Positions 25,102-33,356 of a stretch of DNA of 45,792 nucleotides are shown here, in pieces. Every line of letters begins with the position of its first letter. The first letter of the stretch is position 1. A model generated the notes under the pieces. It had not been told where the DNA came from. It searched no databases and saw only the letters and a program-made list of their open reading frames with translations. A program made the position numbers and the translations under genes. This DNA comes from Hippea sp964442345 (GTDB lineage Bacteria > Campylobacterota_A > Desulfurellia > Desulfurellales > Hippeaceae), in NCBI GenBank assembly GCA_964442345.1, contig CAYTZD010000001.1, positions 1-45,792 of the forward strand, written 5' to 3'.

Positions 25102-26296
25102 TCTGCTTTTCAAGTTTTAGAAGATAGAAAAAGATAAAAAGGTTTAGAAGTATTACAAACCCTGTGATAATGTATGTTGTGCTGAATTTGTAGATAATCC
25201 CTATTTGTATGCCAAAGATTGGGCCTAATGTTCCGCCTATATCTCCCAGTAGTTGATAGACTGATACGGCTTTGCCTCTGTTTTGAAGTGGTGTTATGTC
25301 TCCAAGTATGCTTAAAAGCGAGATGTTGTTTGAACCTATTGCTATACCAAGCATGATTAAGGATACTATAACCTGAAATGAGTTTTTGGAGAATGCAAGT
25401 AAAAGAAACCCTAAAAATACTACAAGCGTTGCTGGAAATCCTATTGTTGAGCGGTATTTTAGTCTATCAACAATTCTTCCTGCTGCTATACCAAATATTC
25501 CTGATGATGCCATCATAAATGCCATTGCAAGGCCGCTTGTGAATCTTGGGTCTGGATAGATAAGAGTGATGTTTCTCTCTTTTATAAATAGGACAAGCGT
25601 TGCCATCACAACACCCTGAAGTGAAAAGAATGTTAAGAAGTTGCCCATGCTTATAACGGCTATGTCTCTGTTTGAAAACATAAATTTGAATGATTCTTTA
25701 AGGTTTATGGCATTTTTGCCTGCTGGTTTTACCTTTTCCTTGAAGAAAAATATCACAAGCAGCGCACCCAATATTGAAGCTATGGCGCTTGATAAGAAGG
25801 CTATGCAGTTTGAGATAAGACTTGACAGAATGCCACCGATTACAAGACCAGCTGGCACGCCAAGTGATAGCGCTATTCTTACTTTTGCCGTCGATTTACC
25901 GCGTGTTGCCGTCTCGGAAAGGTTTAAGGCTATTGTGTTTGCCGAAATAAAGAGAAATGCTGAACCTATGCCCCATACTATTCTGCCTAAGAAGAGAAGA
26001 ATACCGTGTGGCGGAAAATAGAGCGAGACTACATACAGAATACTTCCGATGCTTTCTATGATAAGTCCTAACACTAAAGGTTTTTTGCCGCCAAAGGTGT
26101 CTATTGTTATGCCAACAAGTTGATTTATAAATACCCGTGTGAACTTGTTTGCTGAGATTATTAAACCTATGAAGAATGCTGATAAGCCAAACTCTATACC
26201 CAGAACAGGTAATATGGGAAAGACTATCCCGCCACCTATACCGCCTAAGAATACAGCTGTTGGAATTAGCCAGCCTACATCTTTTTTTCTTTTCAT
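25091..26296 (-). CDS. Major facilitator superfamily transporter
   Basis: A 401-residue membrane protein with about 12 hydrophobic segments in two halves. It opens with WLIPTAVFLGGIGGGIVFPILPVLG and has an MFS-type basic loop after TM2 (VGITIDTFGGKKPLVLG) and a similar loop in the second half (AGRIVDRLKYRSTIG). Drug or metabolite efflux is plausible, but no substrate can be assigned. There is no Shine-Dalgarno sequence before the ATG. Confidence 0.85.
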   Translation of the reverse strand: MKRKKDVGWLIPTAVFLGGIGGGIVFPILPVLGIEFGLSAFFIGLIISANKFTRVFINQLVGITIDTFGGKKPLVLGLIIESIGSILYVVSLYFPPHGILLFLGRIVWGIGSAFLFISANTIALNLSETATRGKSTAKVRIALSLGVPAGLVIGGILSSLISNCIAFLSSAIASILGALLVIFFFKEKVKPAGKNAINLKESFKFMFSNRDIAVISMGNFLTFFSLQGVVMATLVLFIKERNITLIYPDPRFTSGLAMAFMMASSGIFGIAAGRIVDRLKYRSTIGFPATLVVFLGFLLLAFSKNSFQVIVSLIMLGIAIGSNNISLLSILGDITPLQNRGKAVSVYQLLGDIGGTLGPIFGIQIGIIYKFSTTYIITGFVILLNLFIFFYLLKLEKQTKR

Positions 26297-26304
26297 GGCT
26301 ATTT

Positions 26305-26332
26305 ATGATACTCCCTTTAAGAACAAGGTCAA
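26305..26332 (-). promoter_or_regulatory. Candidate leaderless promoter of the MFS gene
   Basis: On the minus strand TTGACC (26332-26327), 16-nt spacer, TATCAT (26310-26305). Start would fall near 26298, one or two bases before the ATG at 26296. The bases between lack a ribosome-binding site. Confidence 0.45.
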
Positions 26333-26338
26333 ATCTTG

Positions 26339-26438
26339 NNNNNNNNNNNNNNNNNNNNNNNNNNNNNNNNNNNNNNNNNNNNNNNNNNNNNNNNNNNNNN
26401 NNNNNNNNNNNNNNNNNNNNNNNNNNNNNNNNNNNNNN
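26339..26438. other. Assembly gap (100 N) flanked by an identical 11-bp sequence
   Basis: Exactly 100 N bases, the usual size for a gap of unknown length. GTCAAATCTTG occurs both directly before (26328-26338) and directly after (26439-26449). Joining at this overlap would leave a normal divergent intergenic region of about 100 bases. Confidence 0.95.
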
Positions 26439-26446
26439 GTCAAATC

Positions 26447-26475
26447 TTGAAAAAACAGGGTAAAAATAGTATAAG
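26447..26475 (+). promoter_or_regulatory. Candidate sigma-70 promoter of the rarA operon
   Basis: TTGAAA (26447-26452), 17-nt spacer, TATAAG (26470-26475). Start near 26482, leader about 30 nt without a Shine-Dalgarno sequence. It begins within the 11-bp sequence that flanks the gap. Confidence 0.5.
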
Positions 26476-26511
26476 GTGGATATGATACATCTGAAAAGTT
26501 TGGGTTTTTAA

Positions 26512-27624
26512 ATGGACGGGAGTGATGTTAGCAGTTTTGACGAACTTGTAGGGCAGAAGCATCTCTTTGGAAAAGCCAAGCCGCTTTATCTGTTGTATCA
26601 CTCCGATAGAAATCCACCGTCTCTTATTCTGTTTGGACCGCCGGGCGTTGGCAAGACAACCTATGCAAAACTTTTAGCAAAAAAGCACAATCTTGAGTAT
26701 TTCTTCTTAAATGCCACCGATTGTCCTACATCCATCCTTAAAGAGACATTAAAAAAAGGCACAAAGGATAAACCGATACTTGTTGTTATAGATGAGATTC
26801 ACAGATTTGACAAAAAACAACAGGATATTCTGCTGCCGTTTTTAGAAAGTGGAACTGTTATTCTTGTTGGCACTTCGACATTCAATCCTTACTTTAAGCT
26901 TACTAAAGCTTTACGCTCGCGCTGTTTTGTGTATGAATTTAAAAGGTTGACCGAAGAAGAGTTATTCAAAATAGGAAAGAGAATTATGCCCAATTTAGCT
27001 GATGATAAATTGAAAAAGCTTGTTCTTTTGGCATCTGGCGATGCAAGAAGGCTTATAAATATGCTTAAAGTTATAAAAGGGCTTGATGAGATACCTTCAA
27101 ATCTGCAGGAGCTATTTGGCGTTGATTTGGGATACGATAACGAAAGTCAAAGGTATGAACTTATCTCTGCTTTTATAAAGAGTATTCGTGGAAGTGATGT
27201 TGATGCATCGTTGTATTATCTTGCAAGGCTACTTGAAGCTGGCGAAGATGCCGAATTTATAGCGCGAAGGCTTTGCATACTTGCAAGTGAAGATATAGGT
27301 TTGGCTGACAATAACGCGATTAATATAGCATCTTCTACACTTAACATTGTAAAAGAGATAGGCATGCCAGAAGCAAAGATTACACTTGCGCACTGCTGTG
27401 TTTATCTTGCAAAGGCTAAGAAGTCAAATTCCTGCTATGCTGCTATAAAAAGGGCAATATCAGACATAAAAAGTGGCAATATAATGAAGGTTCCGCACTA
27501 TTTAACTCCAAAGGGAAGAAAGGATTACCTAAATCCACACAACTTTAAAGGCTCTTCTGTTAAACAGAAGTATCTTGAAAAGCCTGTTAAATACTTTGAG
27601 CCTAAGGAGAACGATACGATTTGA
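26512..27624 (+). CDS. rarA: RarA/MgsA-like AAA+ ATPase (replication-associated recombination)
   Basis: A 370-residue AAA+ protein that acts at stalled replication forks. It opens SSFDELVGQKHLFG; Walker A is LFGPPGVGKTTYAK, Walker B VVIDEIHRFDKKQQD, sensor 1 VGTSTFNPYF, and the arginine finger region ALRSRC. The C-terminal MgsA-type domain contains SAFIKSIRGSDVDASLYYLARLLEAGEDAEFIARRL and ends with the typical VPHYLTPKGRKDYLNPHNF, so it is RarA and not RuvB. It is shorter than E. coli RarA (about 447), mainly at the N-terminus. It overlaps thiL by 4 nt. Confidence 0.93.
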   Translation: MDGSDVSSFDELVGQKHLFGKAKPLYLLYHSDRNPPSLILFGPPGVGKTTYAKLLAKKHNLEYFFLNATDCPTSILKETLKKGTKDKPILVVIDEIHRFDKKQQDILLPFLESGTVILVGTSTFNPYFKLTKALRSRCFVYEFKRLTEEELFKIGKRIMPNLADDKLKKLVLLASGDARRLINMLKVIKGLDEIPSNLQELFGVDLGYDNESQRYELISAFIKSIRGSDVDASLYYLARLLEAGEDAEFIARRLCILASEDIGLADNNAINIASSTLNIVKEIGMPEAKITLAHCCVYLAKAKKSNSCYAAIKRAISDIKSGNIMKVPHYLTPKGRKDYLNPHNFKGSSVKQKYLEKPVKYFEPKENDTI

Positions 27625-28532
27625 AGATATCCGATATCGGAGAGTTTGGACTTATTGAAGAGATAAAAAAACTAACAAAGAAGCCAAAAGGTGCAGTCGG
27701 CATAGGCGATGATTGTGCCATTATTGAATGCGGCGATAAAGAGTTGCTTGTTTCTGTTGATGCTTTGGTCGAAGGTATCCACTTCTTTGAAGATGTTAAT
27801 CCTTATCTGCTTGGCAGAAAATCGCTTGCGGTCAATATAAGTGATGTTGCTGCAATGGCAGGCATTCCAAGATGGTGTTTTCTCTCGCTTAGTATTGGAA
27901 AGGGTGTTGCTAAGCAGTGGATAGACAGTTTTATGAAAGGGTTTTTAGATGTGGCAGAAAAATACAATGTCTATCTGCTTGGTGGTGATACGACTTCATC
28001 TGAAAAAACCGTGATAAATGTAACGATAATTGGTGAGAATAAGAAGGGTAAATCTATAAAAAGGTCAACGGCTAAAATCGGAGATCTTGTTGTTGTAAGT
28101 GGCATGATAGGTTGTTCTTTTGCGGGTTTTAAGGCATTAAAGGATAATATAGAAGGTTTTGAATGGTTGAAGGATAAACATTTAAATCCAAAGCCTATGG
28201 TTGAAGAAGCCTTGAAGTTAAAGGATATAGCAACGGCAATGATAGATATAAGCGATGGGCTTATCCAAGATTGTGGCCATATAGCAAAATCAAGCAAGGT
28301 AGGAATAGAGTTATTCTGGGACAAAATACCGTTTTGTGATACCGATATTGCAACAGAAGAAGAGATGTTGTGTGGCGGTGAAGATTATCAGATTCTTGCA
28401 ACTGTCAAAAGCGATGCTATCTTGCCTGAGGGTTTTTATGTTATAGGAAGGGTTGTTGAAGGTGAAGGTGTTGTTCTTTTAAAAGATGGCAAAAAAGTAA
28501 AACTCAAAGATTGTGGTTATAGACATTTCTAA
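27621..28532 (+). CDS. thiL: Thiamine-monophosphate kinase
   Basis: A 303-residue enzyme making thiamine diphosphate from thiamine monophosphate with ATP. It opens with IGEFGLIEEIKKL. Typical segments are GIGDDCAII, SVDALVEGIHF, LGRKSLAVNISDVAAMAG, LLGGDTTSS, AMIDISDGLIQD and LCGGEDYQIL. Start is TTG, overlapping the rarA stop as TTGA. No TPP riboswitch is seen. It probably serves ThDP enzymes such as IlvB. Confidence 0.95.
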   Translation: MKISDIGEFGLIEEIKKLTKKPKGAVGIGDDCAIIECGDKELLVSVDALVEGIHFFEDVNPYLLGRKSLAVNISDVAAMAGIPRWCFLSLSIGKGVAKQWIDSFMKGFLDVAEKYNVYLLGGDTTSSEKTVINVTIIGENKKGKSIKRSTAKIGDLVVVSGMIGCSFAGFKALKDNIEGFEWLKDKHLNPKPMVEEALKLKDIATAMIDISDGLIQDCGHIAKSSKVGIELFWDKIPFCDTDIATEEEMLCGGEDYQILATVKSDAILPEGFYVIGRVVEGEGVVLLKDGKKVKLKDCGYRHF

Positions 28533-28544
28533 GGAGAGAAATAG

Positions 28545-29816
28545 ATGGGCGGATTAAACTATGAATTTGCGCTGATAGCTATCTCTCTGATTGCAAGTGC
28601 ATTCTTCTCATCAAGCGAGACGGCTTTGACTTCTTTAAGCCCGCTTAAGGTTGCTCAAATCATAGAAAATGGTGGCAAGGAAGCTAAATACTTCTCTATC
28701 TGGATGAATCATCCGAATAAGATGCTTAACACAATCCTTATAGGAAACAATGTTGTGAACATTTTTGCTTCTGTTTTGGCTGGTGATATTGCAATGAAGA
28801 TTTCAGGCTCTACGCAGCTTGCACTAACTACGACGATTATGACGATTCTTATTCTCTTTTTTGGTGAGATTACGCCCAAAACATTTGCAAAGCACAATGC
28901 CGAGAGTTTTGCCCGTCTTTCTATAAGAATTTTGGTGCTTTTTTATTATCTATTCTATCCTTTTACTTACATCATCAATCTTTTTGCTAAAGGTGTGATA
29001 AAGCTTGCAGGCGGTAAGGTTGATAAAGAAAAGCCGTTAATTACAGAAGATGAGCTTGAATTTATGATAAGCGTTAGTCAAAAGGAAGGGATTTTGGAAG
29101 ATAAGACAAAGGAGATGATGCATAACATTATCGACTTTAAGAGTGTGTCGGTTAAGGAGATAATGGTGCCAAGAACAGAGATGGTCTGTATTGAGATAAA
29201 CAGAAGCATCTCTGATTTGCTTGATTTGATAGAAGAACACGAATACTCAAGGATACCAGCATACGAAGGCAAACTTGATAACATTGTTGGCATTATCTAT
29301 ATTAAAGACCTTATAAAGAAGCTTAAAGAGAAAAGTATCGAGTATATAAATTTAAGGGAGATATTAAGGGAAGCGATGTTTGTGCCTGAAACAAAGCATA
29401 TTTATGACTTGTTTAAAGAGTTTCAGGCAAAAAGGGTGCATGTGGCTATCGTAATCGATGAGTATGGCGGTGTTGCAGGTCTTGTTACGATGGAAGATAT
29501 TTTGGAAGAGATTGTTGGTGAGATAAGGGATGAGTATGATGAGAAGGAAGAAGATGAATTCATAAAGGTTGGTGAAGATAGGTTTATCGTTGATGCGGGA
29601 ATGGATTTGGATGATTTCTGCGAGAATTTGGGTATAGAGAAAACCGAAGAGATGGAAGAGTATGAAACGGTTGCGGGTCTTGTGTATGATCTGGCGGATA
29701 GAATCCCAACAGAAGGCGATGAATTTGAGTTAGAAGGCAAATACAGAATAAAGGTTCTTAAAGTCTCTGGAAAGAAAATTGAAAAGGTAGAGGTGAGAAA
29801 AATTGAACAGAACTAA
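28545..29816 (+). CDS. CNNM/CorC (HlyC) family transporter-associated membrane protein
   Basis: A 423-residue protein. An N-terminal DUF21/CNNM domain (about 1-185) with three or four transmembrane segments contains ASAFFSSSETALTSL and FFGEITPKTFAKHNA. A CBS pair (about 205-335) includes VPRTEMVCIEI and IVIDEYGGVAGLVTMEDILEEIVGEI. A CorC_HlyC domain forms the C-terminus. Relatives act in Mg2+ or Co2+ transport or efflux; older databases call them hemolysins. AAGGAG precedes the ATG. Confidence 0.92.
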   Translation: MGGLNYEFALIAISLIASAFFSSSETALTSLSPLKVAQIIENGGKEAKYFSIWMNHPNKMLNTILIGNNVVNIFASVLAGDIAMKISGSTQLALTTTIMTILILFFGEITPKTFAKHNAESFARLSIRILVLFYYLFYPFTYIINLFAKGVIKLAGGKVDKEKPLITEDELEFMISVSQKEGILEDKTKEMMHNIIDFKSVSVKEIMVPRTEMVCIEINRSISDLLDLIEEHEYSRIPAYEGKLDNIVGIIYIKDLIKKLKEKSIEYINLREILREAMFVPETKHIYDLFKEFQAKRVHVAIVIDEYGGVAGLVTMEDILEEIVGEIRDEYDEKEEDEFIKVGEDRFIVDAGMDLDDFCENLGIEKTEEMEEYETVAGLVYDLADRIPTEGDEFELEGKYRIKVLKVSGKKIEKVEVRKIEQN

Positions 29817-30462
29817 ACTGATAGCTCCATCTTTGCTCTCTGCTGATTTTTTGCATCTTGAAGATGAGATTAAGGCAGTGGTAGATGCAGGATGTGATAT
29901 GCTTCATCTTGATATAATGGATGGGCATTTTGTTCCTAATATGACCTTTGGGCCATTTATTGTAAAGCAGATAAAAAGTATATCAAAGGTGCCTTTGGAT
30001 GTTCATCTGATGATAGAAAAGCCTGATTTGTGGATTGAAAGATACATTGAAGCTGGCGCAGACTATCTCAGTGTCCATTTTGAAGCCGATAACCATTTGA
30101 ATAGAACGCTTAATAGGATTAAAGAGTTAGGCGCAAGACCGTGCGTTGTTATCAATCCGTCAACAAGTCCAGAAAATCTTGAGTATCTGCTTGATATTGT
30201 TGATATGGTGCTTGTTATGAGTGTTAATCCCGGCTTTGGCGGTCAGAAGTTTATTGAAAGTTCCATCAGAAAGATAGAGTGGCTAAATAAATTTAGAGAA
30301 AAAAACAAACTAAATTATCTGATTGAAGTTGACGGTGGCGTTAATTTGGATAATATTGGCAGGTTATCAGAAGCTGGAGTTGATGTGTTTGTTGCAGGCA
30401 GTGCAATATTCTCAACAGACAATTACAAAAAGACTATTGCTAAAATGAAGGAGAAGATATGA
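29803..30462 (+). CDS. rpe: Ribulose-phosphate 3-epimerase
   Basis: A 219-residue TIM-barrel enzyme interconverting ribulose-5-P and xylulose-5-P. Motifs are IAPSLLSADFLHLEDEI, LHLDIMDGHFVPNMTFGP, LDVHLMIEKPD, the active-site MVLVMSVNPGFGGQKF and IEVDGGVNLDN. Start is TTG with GAGGTGAG upstream. It overlaps the CorC-like gene by 14 nt and the glycosyltransferase gene by 4 nt. Confidence 0.96.
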   Translation: MNRTKLIAPSLLSADFLHLEDEIKAVVDAGCDMLHLDIMDGHFVPNMTFGPFIVKQIKSISKVPLDVHLMIEKPDLWIERYIEAGADYLSVHFEADNHLNRTLNRIKELGARPCVVINPSTSPENLEYLLDIVDMVLVMSVNPGFGGQKFIESSIRKIEWLNKFREKNKLNYLIEVDGGVNLDNIGRLSEAGVDVFVAGSAIFSTDNYKKTIAKMKEKI

Positions 30463-31412
30463 TTAGTGTTGTTGTGCCAGTTTATAACGAAGAAGAGAAT
30501 GTGGGCATTTTGTATGAGAAGATAAAAAAAGTGATGGAAGAGAATGGTTATGATTATGAGATAATATTTGTTGACGACGGATCAACGGATAAGACATTTG
30601 AAAAGTTAAAAGAGATAGCAGAGAAGGATAAGAAATTTAAGGTTATACGGTTTAGAAGAAACTTTGGTCAGACGGCTGCAATGGCTGCAGGGTTTGATTA
30701 TGCCAAAGGTGAGATAATCGTCAGTATGGATGGCGATCTGCAGAACGACCCAGAAGATATACCAAAGCTTATTGATAAATTAAACGAAGGCTACGATGTT
30801 GTAAGCGGTTGGAGAAAGAACAGACAAGATGAGCCAAAACGCGTCTTTTTGTCTAAGGTTGCCAATAAGATTATAAGCAAGATAACGCATGTTGAGCTGC
30901 ACGATTACGGCTGTTCTTTGAAGGCGTATAAAGCGTGTGTTGCCAAAAACCTGCATATGTATGGTGAAATGCACAGGTTTATTCCTGCTTTGGCAAACAT
31001 CTACGGTGCAAATATAGCAGAGATTCCCGTTAGGCATCATCCAAGAAAGTTTGGTAAAAGTAAATATAACCTATCAAGGACTTTTAGGGTTATTGTCGAT
31101 TTGATACTTGTCTATTTTATGCAGAAGTTTATGACCAGACCCATACACTTCTTTGGTATTTTTGGATTTTTTATGACTTTTATAGGTCTTTTGATAGATG
31201 GTTATCTGGCGTTTGAGAAGCTGTTTTTCGGCGTATCTATCGGCAATAGGCCACTTTTGCTTTTAGGTATTCTTCTGATTCTAACAGGCGTAAATTTTCT
31301 TGGTATTGGTATAATAAGCGAGATATTAACCCGTATTTACTATGAAAGCCAAGACAAAAAGATATATAATATTTTGACCATTCTGAATGATGATAAAGAA
31401 AAATCCGATTAG
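30459..31412 (+). CDS. GT2 glycosyltransferase, DPM1/GtrB/ArnC type
   Basis: A 317-residue family 2 glycosyltransferase. The GT-A domain (about 1-225) has VVVPVYNEEENV, IIFVDDGSTDKTFE and SMDGDLQNDPEDIP with the DxD motif. Two C-terminal transmembrane helices (about 230-255 and 265-290) match enzymes that attach a sugar to undecaprenyl phosphate. The sugar donor cannot be told. It has no O-antigen neighbours; it sits between rpe and trkH, overlapping trkH by 26 nt. Confidence 0.88.
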   Translation: MISVVVPVYNEEENVGILYEKIKKVMEENGYDYEIIFVDDGSTDKTFEKLKEIAEKDKKFKVIRFRRNFGQTAAMAAGFDYAKGEIIVSMDGDLQNDPEDIPKLIDKLNEGYDVVSGWRKNRQDEPKRVFLSKVANKIISKITHVELHDYGCSLKAYKACVAKNLHMYGEMHRFIPALANIYGANIAEIPVRHHPRKFGKSKYNLSRTFRVIVDLILVYFMQKFMTRPIHFFGIFGFFMTFIGLLIDGYLAFEKLFFGVSIGNRPLLLLGILLILTGVNFLGIGIISEILTRIYYESQDKKIYNILTILNDDKEKSD

Positions 31413-32712
31413 GTCTATAGTTTTTGGATTCCTTATCGTTATCTTGATGGGCGCTTTTCTTCTTATGCTTCCGTTGAGCTCAAAAGATGGCAACCTTGAT
31501 ATTGTTGATGCCCTGTTTATGTCAACATCTGCCACATGTGTTACTGGCCTTTCAGTTATAAGTTTAGCGAAACTTACGCTGTTTGGTCAGCTTGTGATAC
31601 TTGCTTTAATTCAGGTTGGCGGATTTGGTTATATGAGTATGACATCGCTGATATTTTTGACATTTAAAAAACACCTTTCATATAGGGATAAGCTGATTCT
31701 AAAGGAAGCTTTAAGCTATCCTGAGATACATTCAATAACGGGTTTTTTTAAAAGAATAATGATTTTTGCCGTTATGTGTGAGATTGTTGGTGCTTTTCTT
31801 CTCTTTTTTGTGTTTTATCCGAAGATGGGAATAGAAAAGGGTATCTATTATGCTATTTTTCATTCAATAAGCGCTTTTAATAATGCTGGATTCTCTCTAT
31901 TTTCCAATTCGCTTGTTGGCTATAGGTATGATTTACTTTTAAACTTTACGATAATGGCTTTGATTGTTGTTGGTGGCATAGGATTTGTCGTAATTGATGA
32001 ACTGTATCTTTTCAAAAAAGGTAAAATAAGGTATCTCTCTTTGCATGCAAAGACAGTTCTTTTAAGCACGGCTGTTTTGATATTTTCTGCTGCAATACTA
32101 ATTTATGCAATTGAGAGAGATGGGATTTTGGCAAATCACGGCTTTTTTAAGGATATGCTTGTTAGTCTGTTTCAAAGCATAACGACAAGGACGGCAGGCT
32201 TTAATACTGTTGATTTAAGCTATATGCATAACTCAACGCTGTTTTTATTTGTTATGCTGATGTTTATCGGAGCATCGCCAGCTTCCACAGGTGGCGGGAT
32301 AAAGACAACAACGGCTGCTGTAGTGTTTTTAGCGATGTATTCATACATTTCAGGTGAGAAAGAAGTTGTTGCATTCAAAAGAAAGATACCCGATGAGACG
32401 GTCTATAAATCCTTTGTTGTTATGGTGCTTTCGTTTATGGTTGTGTCGCTGTCTGCCTTTGTTTTGAGCGATATTGAAAAGGTAGGCTTTTTGGCTGCTT
32501 TGTTTGAGAGTGTTTCTGCCTTATCAACGGTCGGATTGTCTATAAGCAAAACTTCGTTAAGCCTTTCTGCAGGTTTTAACGATTTTGGAAAATTACTTAT
32601 AACGCTGCTTATGTTTGTGGGAAGGGTAGGTTTGTTTAGTTTTTCTGTTGCACTATTCAGGAAGAAGGTTTTAAGAAGCTATAGGCTTCCTGAAGGGAGA
32701 ATTTTTGTATGA
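31387..32712 (+). CDS. Potassium uptake channel subunit, TrkH/KtrB family
   Basis: A 441-residue membrane protein of the Trk/Ktr/HKT family with four pore repeats. The pore loops are visible as TSATCVTGLSV, SISAFNNAGFSLF, SITTRTAGFNTV and SVSALSTVGLSI; each has the filter Gly. About eight membrane segments plus pore helices fit KtrB size. The adjacent RCK protein is its gating subunit. K+ channels of this group are frequent indirect targets of c-di-AMP through their RCK partner. Confidence 0.93.
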   Translation: MMIKKNPIRSIVFGFLIVILMGAFLLMLPLSSKDGNLDIVDALFMSTSATCVTGLSVISLAKLTLFGQLVILALIQVGGFGYMSMTSLIFLTFKKHLSYRDKLILKEALSYPEIHSITGFFKRIMIFAVMCEIVGAFLLFFVFYPKMGIEKGIYYAIFHSISAFNNAGFSLFSNSLVGYRYDLLLNFTIMALIVVGGIGFVVIDELYLFKKGKIRYLSLHAKTVLLSTAVLIFSAAILIYAIERDGILANHGFFKDMLVSLFQSITTRTAGFNTVDLSYMHNSTLFLFVMLMFIGASPASTGGGIKTTTAAVVFLAMYSYISGEKEVVAFKRKIPDETVYKSFVVMVLSFMVVSLSAFVLSDIEKVGFLAALFESVSALSTVGLSISKTSLSLSAGFNDFGKLLITLLMFVGRVGLFSFSVALFRKKVLRSYRLPEGRIFV

Positions 32713-33356
32713 ATGAACTGTTTTGTGTGATAGGTTTGGGTAGATTTGGAAAAAGCGTTGCACAAAGACTTGTTGAGCTTAAAAAGGATGTTATATGTAT
32801 AGACAAAGACGAAGATATCGTTAAAGAGATGGCAGAATTTGTGCCTTTGGTCTATCAAGCGGATTGCACAGATGAGAAGGTTTTAAAAGAGATAGGCGTA
32901 GATAATGCAACAACGGCCGTTGTATCTGTAGGAAACGACATAGAAACAAGCGTCTTAAGTGTGGCTATACTGCATGGGTTTGGTATAAAAAGCATCTATG
33001 CAAAAGCGATAAATACCTTACACGGCAGGGTGCTTGCAAAGGTTGGAGCAACAAGGGTCATATTTCCAGAGAAGGAGAAGGGAATAGACCTTGCAAACCA
33101 CTTGGCAGGTATAGATATAATCGAAGCGATAGATTCAACAGGCAATTATGTGCTTGCAAAGATTTCAGCACCTGAGATATTCTTTGATAAAAGCATTGTT
33201 CAGCTTGATGTTAGAAAAAGGTTTGGTTTGACGATAATAGCTATAGAGAGAAACAACAAGATAGACATAAACCCATCGCCGAATGAAGTTATACAGGAAG
33301 GCGATATGTTGCTTGTTGTTGGTGCTAAATCCGATGTTGAGAAGGTGGGTAAATGA
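32709..33356 (+). CDS. RCK potassium-uptake regulator, TrkA/KtrA type
   Basis: A 215-residue cytosolic gating subunit with one RCK_N (Rossmann GLGRFGKSVAQ, nucleotide Asp in VICIDKDED; about 1-130) and one RCK_C domain (about 140-215). A single N/C pair makes it KtrA-like rather than the duplicated E. coli TrkA. In several phyla RCK_C binds c-di-AMP; whether this one does cannot be seen directly. It overlaps trkH by 4 nt and the radical SAM gene by 4 nt. Confidence 0.92.
   Translation: MNELFCVIGLGRFGKSVAQRLVELKKDVICIDKDEDIVKEMAEFVPLVYQADCTDEKVLKEIGVDNATTAVVSVGNDIETSVLSVAILHGFGIKSIYAKAINTLHGRVLAKVGATRVIFPEKEKGIDLANHLAGIDIIEAIDSTGNYVLAKISAPEIFFDKSIVQLDVRKRFGLTIIAIERNNKIDINPSPNEVIQEGDMLLVVGAKSDVEKVGK

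Noticed and set aside
26139..26463. Plus-strand open frames running through the N gap
   Set aside because: They are open only because N codons are not stops, and they run antisense to the MFS gene.
27600..27630. TPP riboswitch for thiL
   Set aside because: thiL overlaps rarA by 4 nt, so there is no leader, and no THI-box bases are seen.
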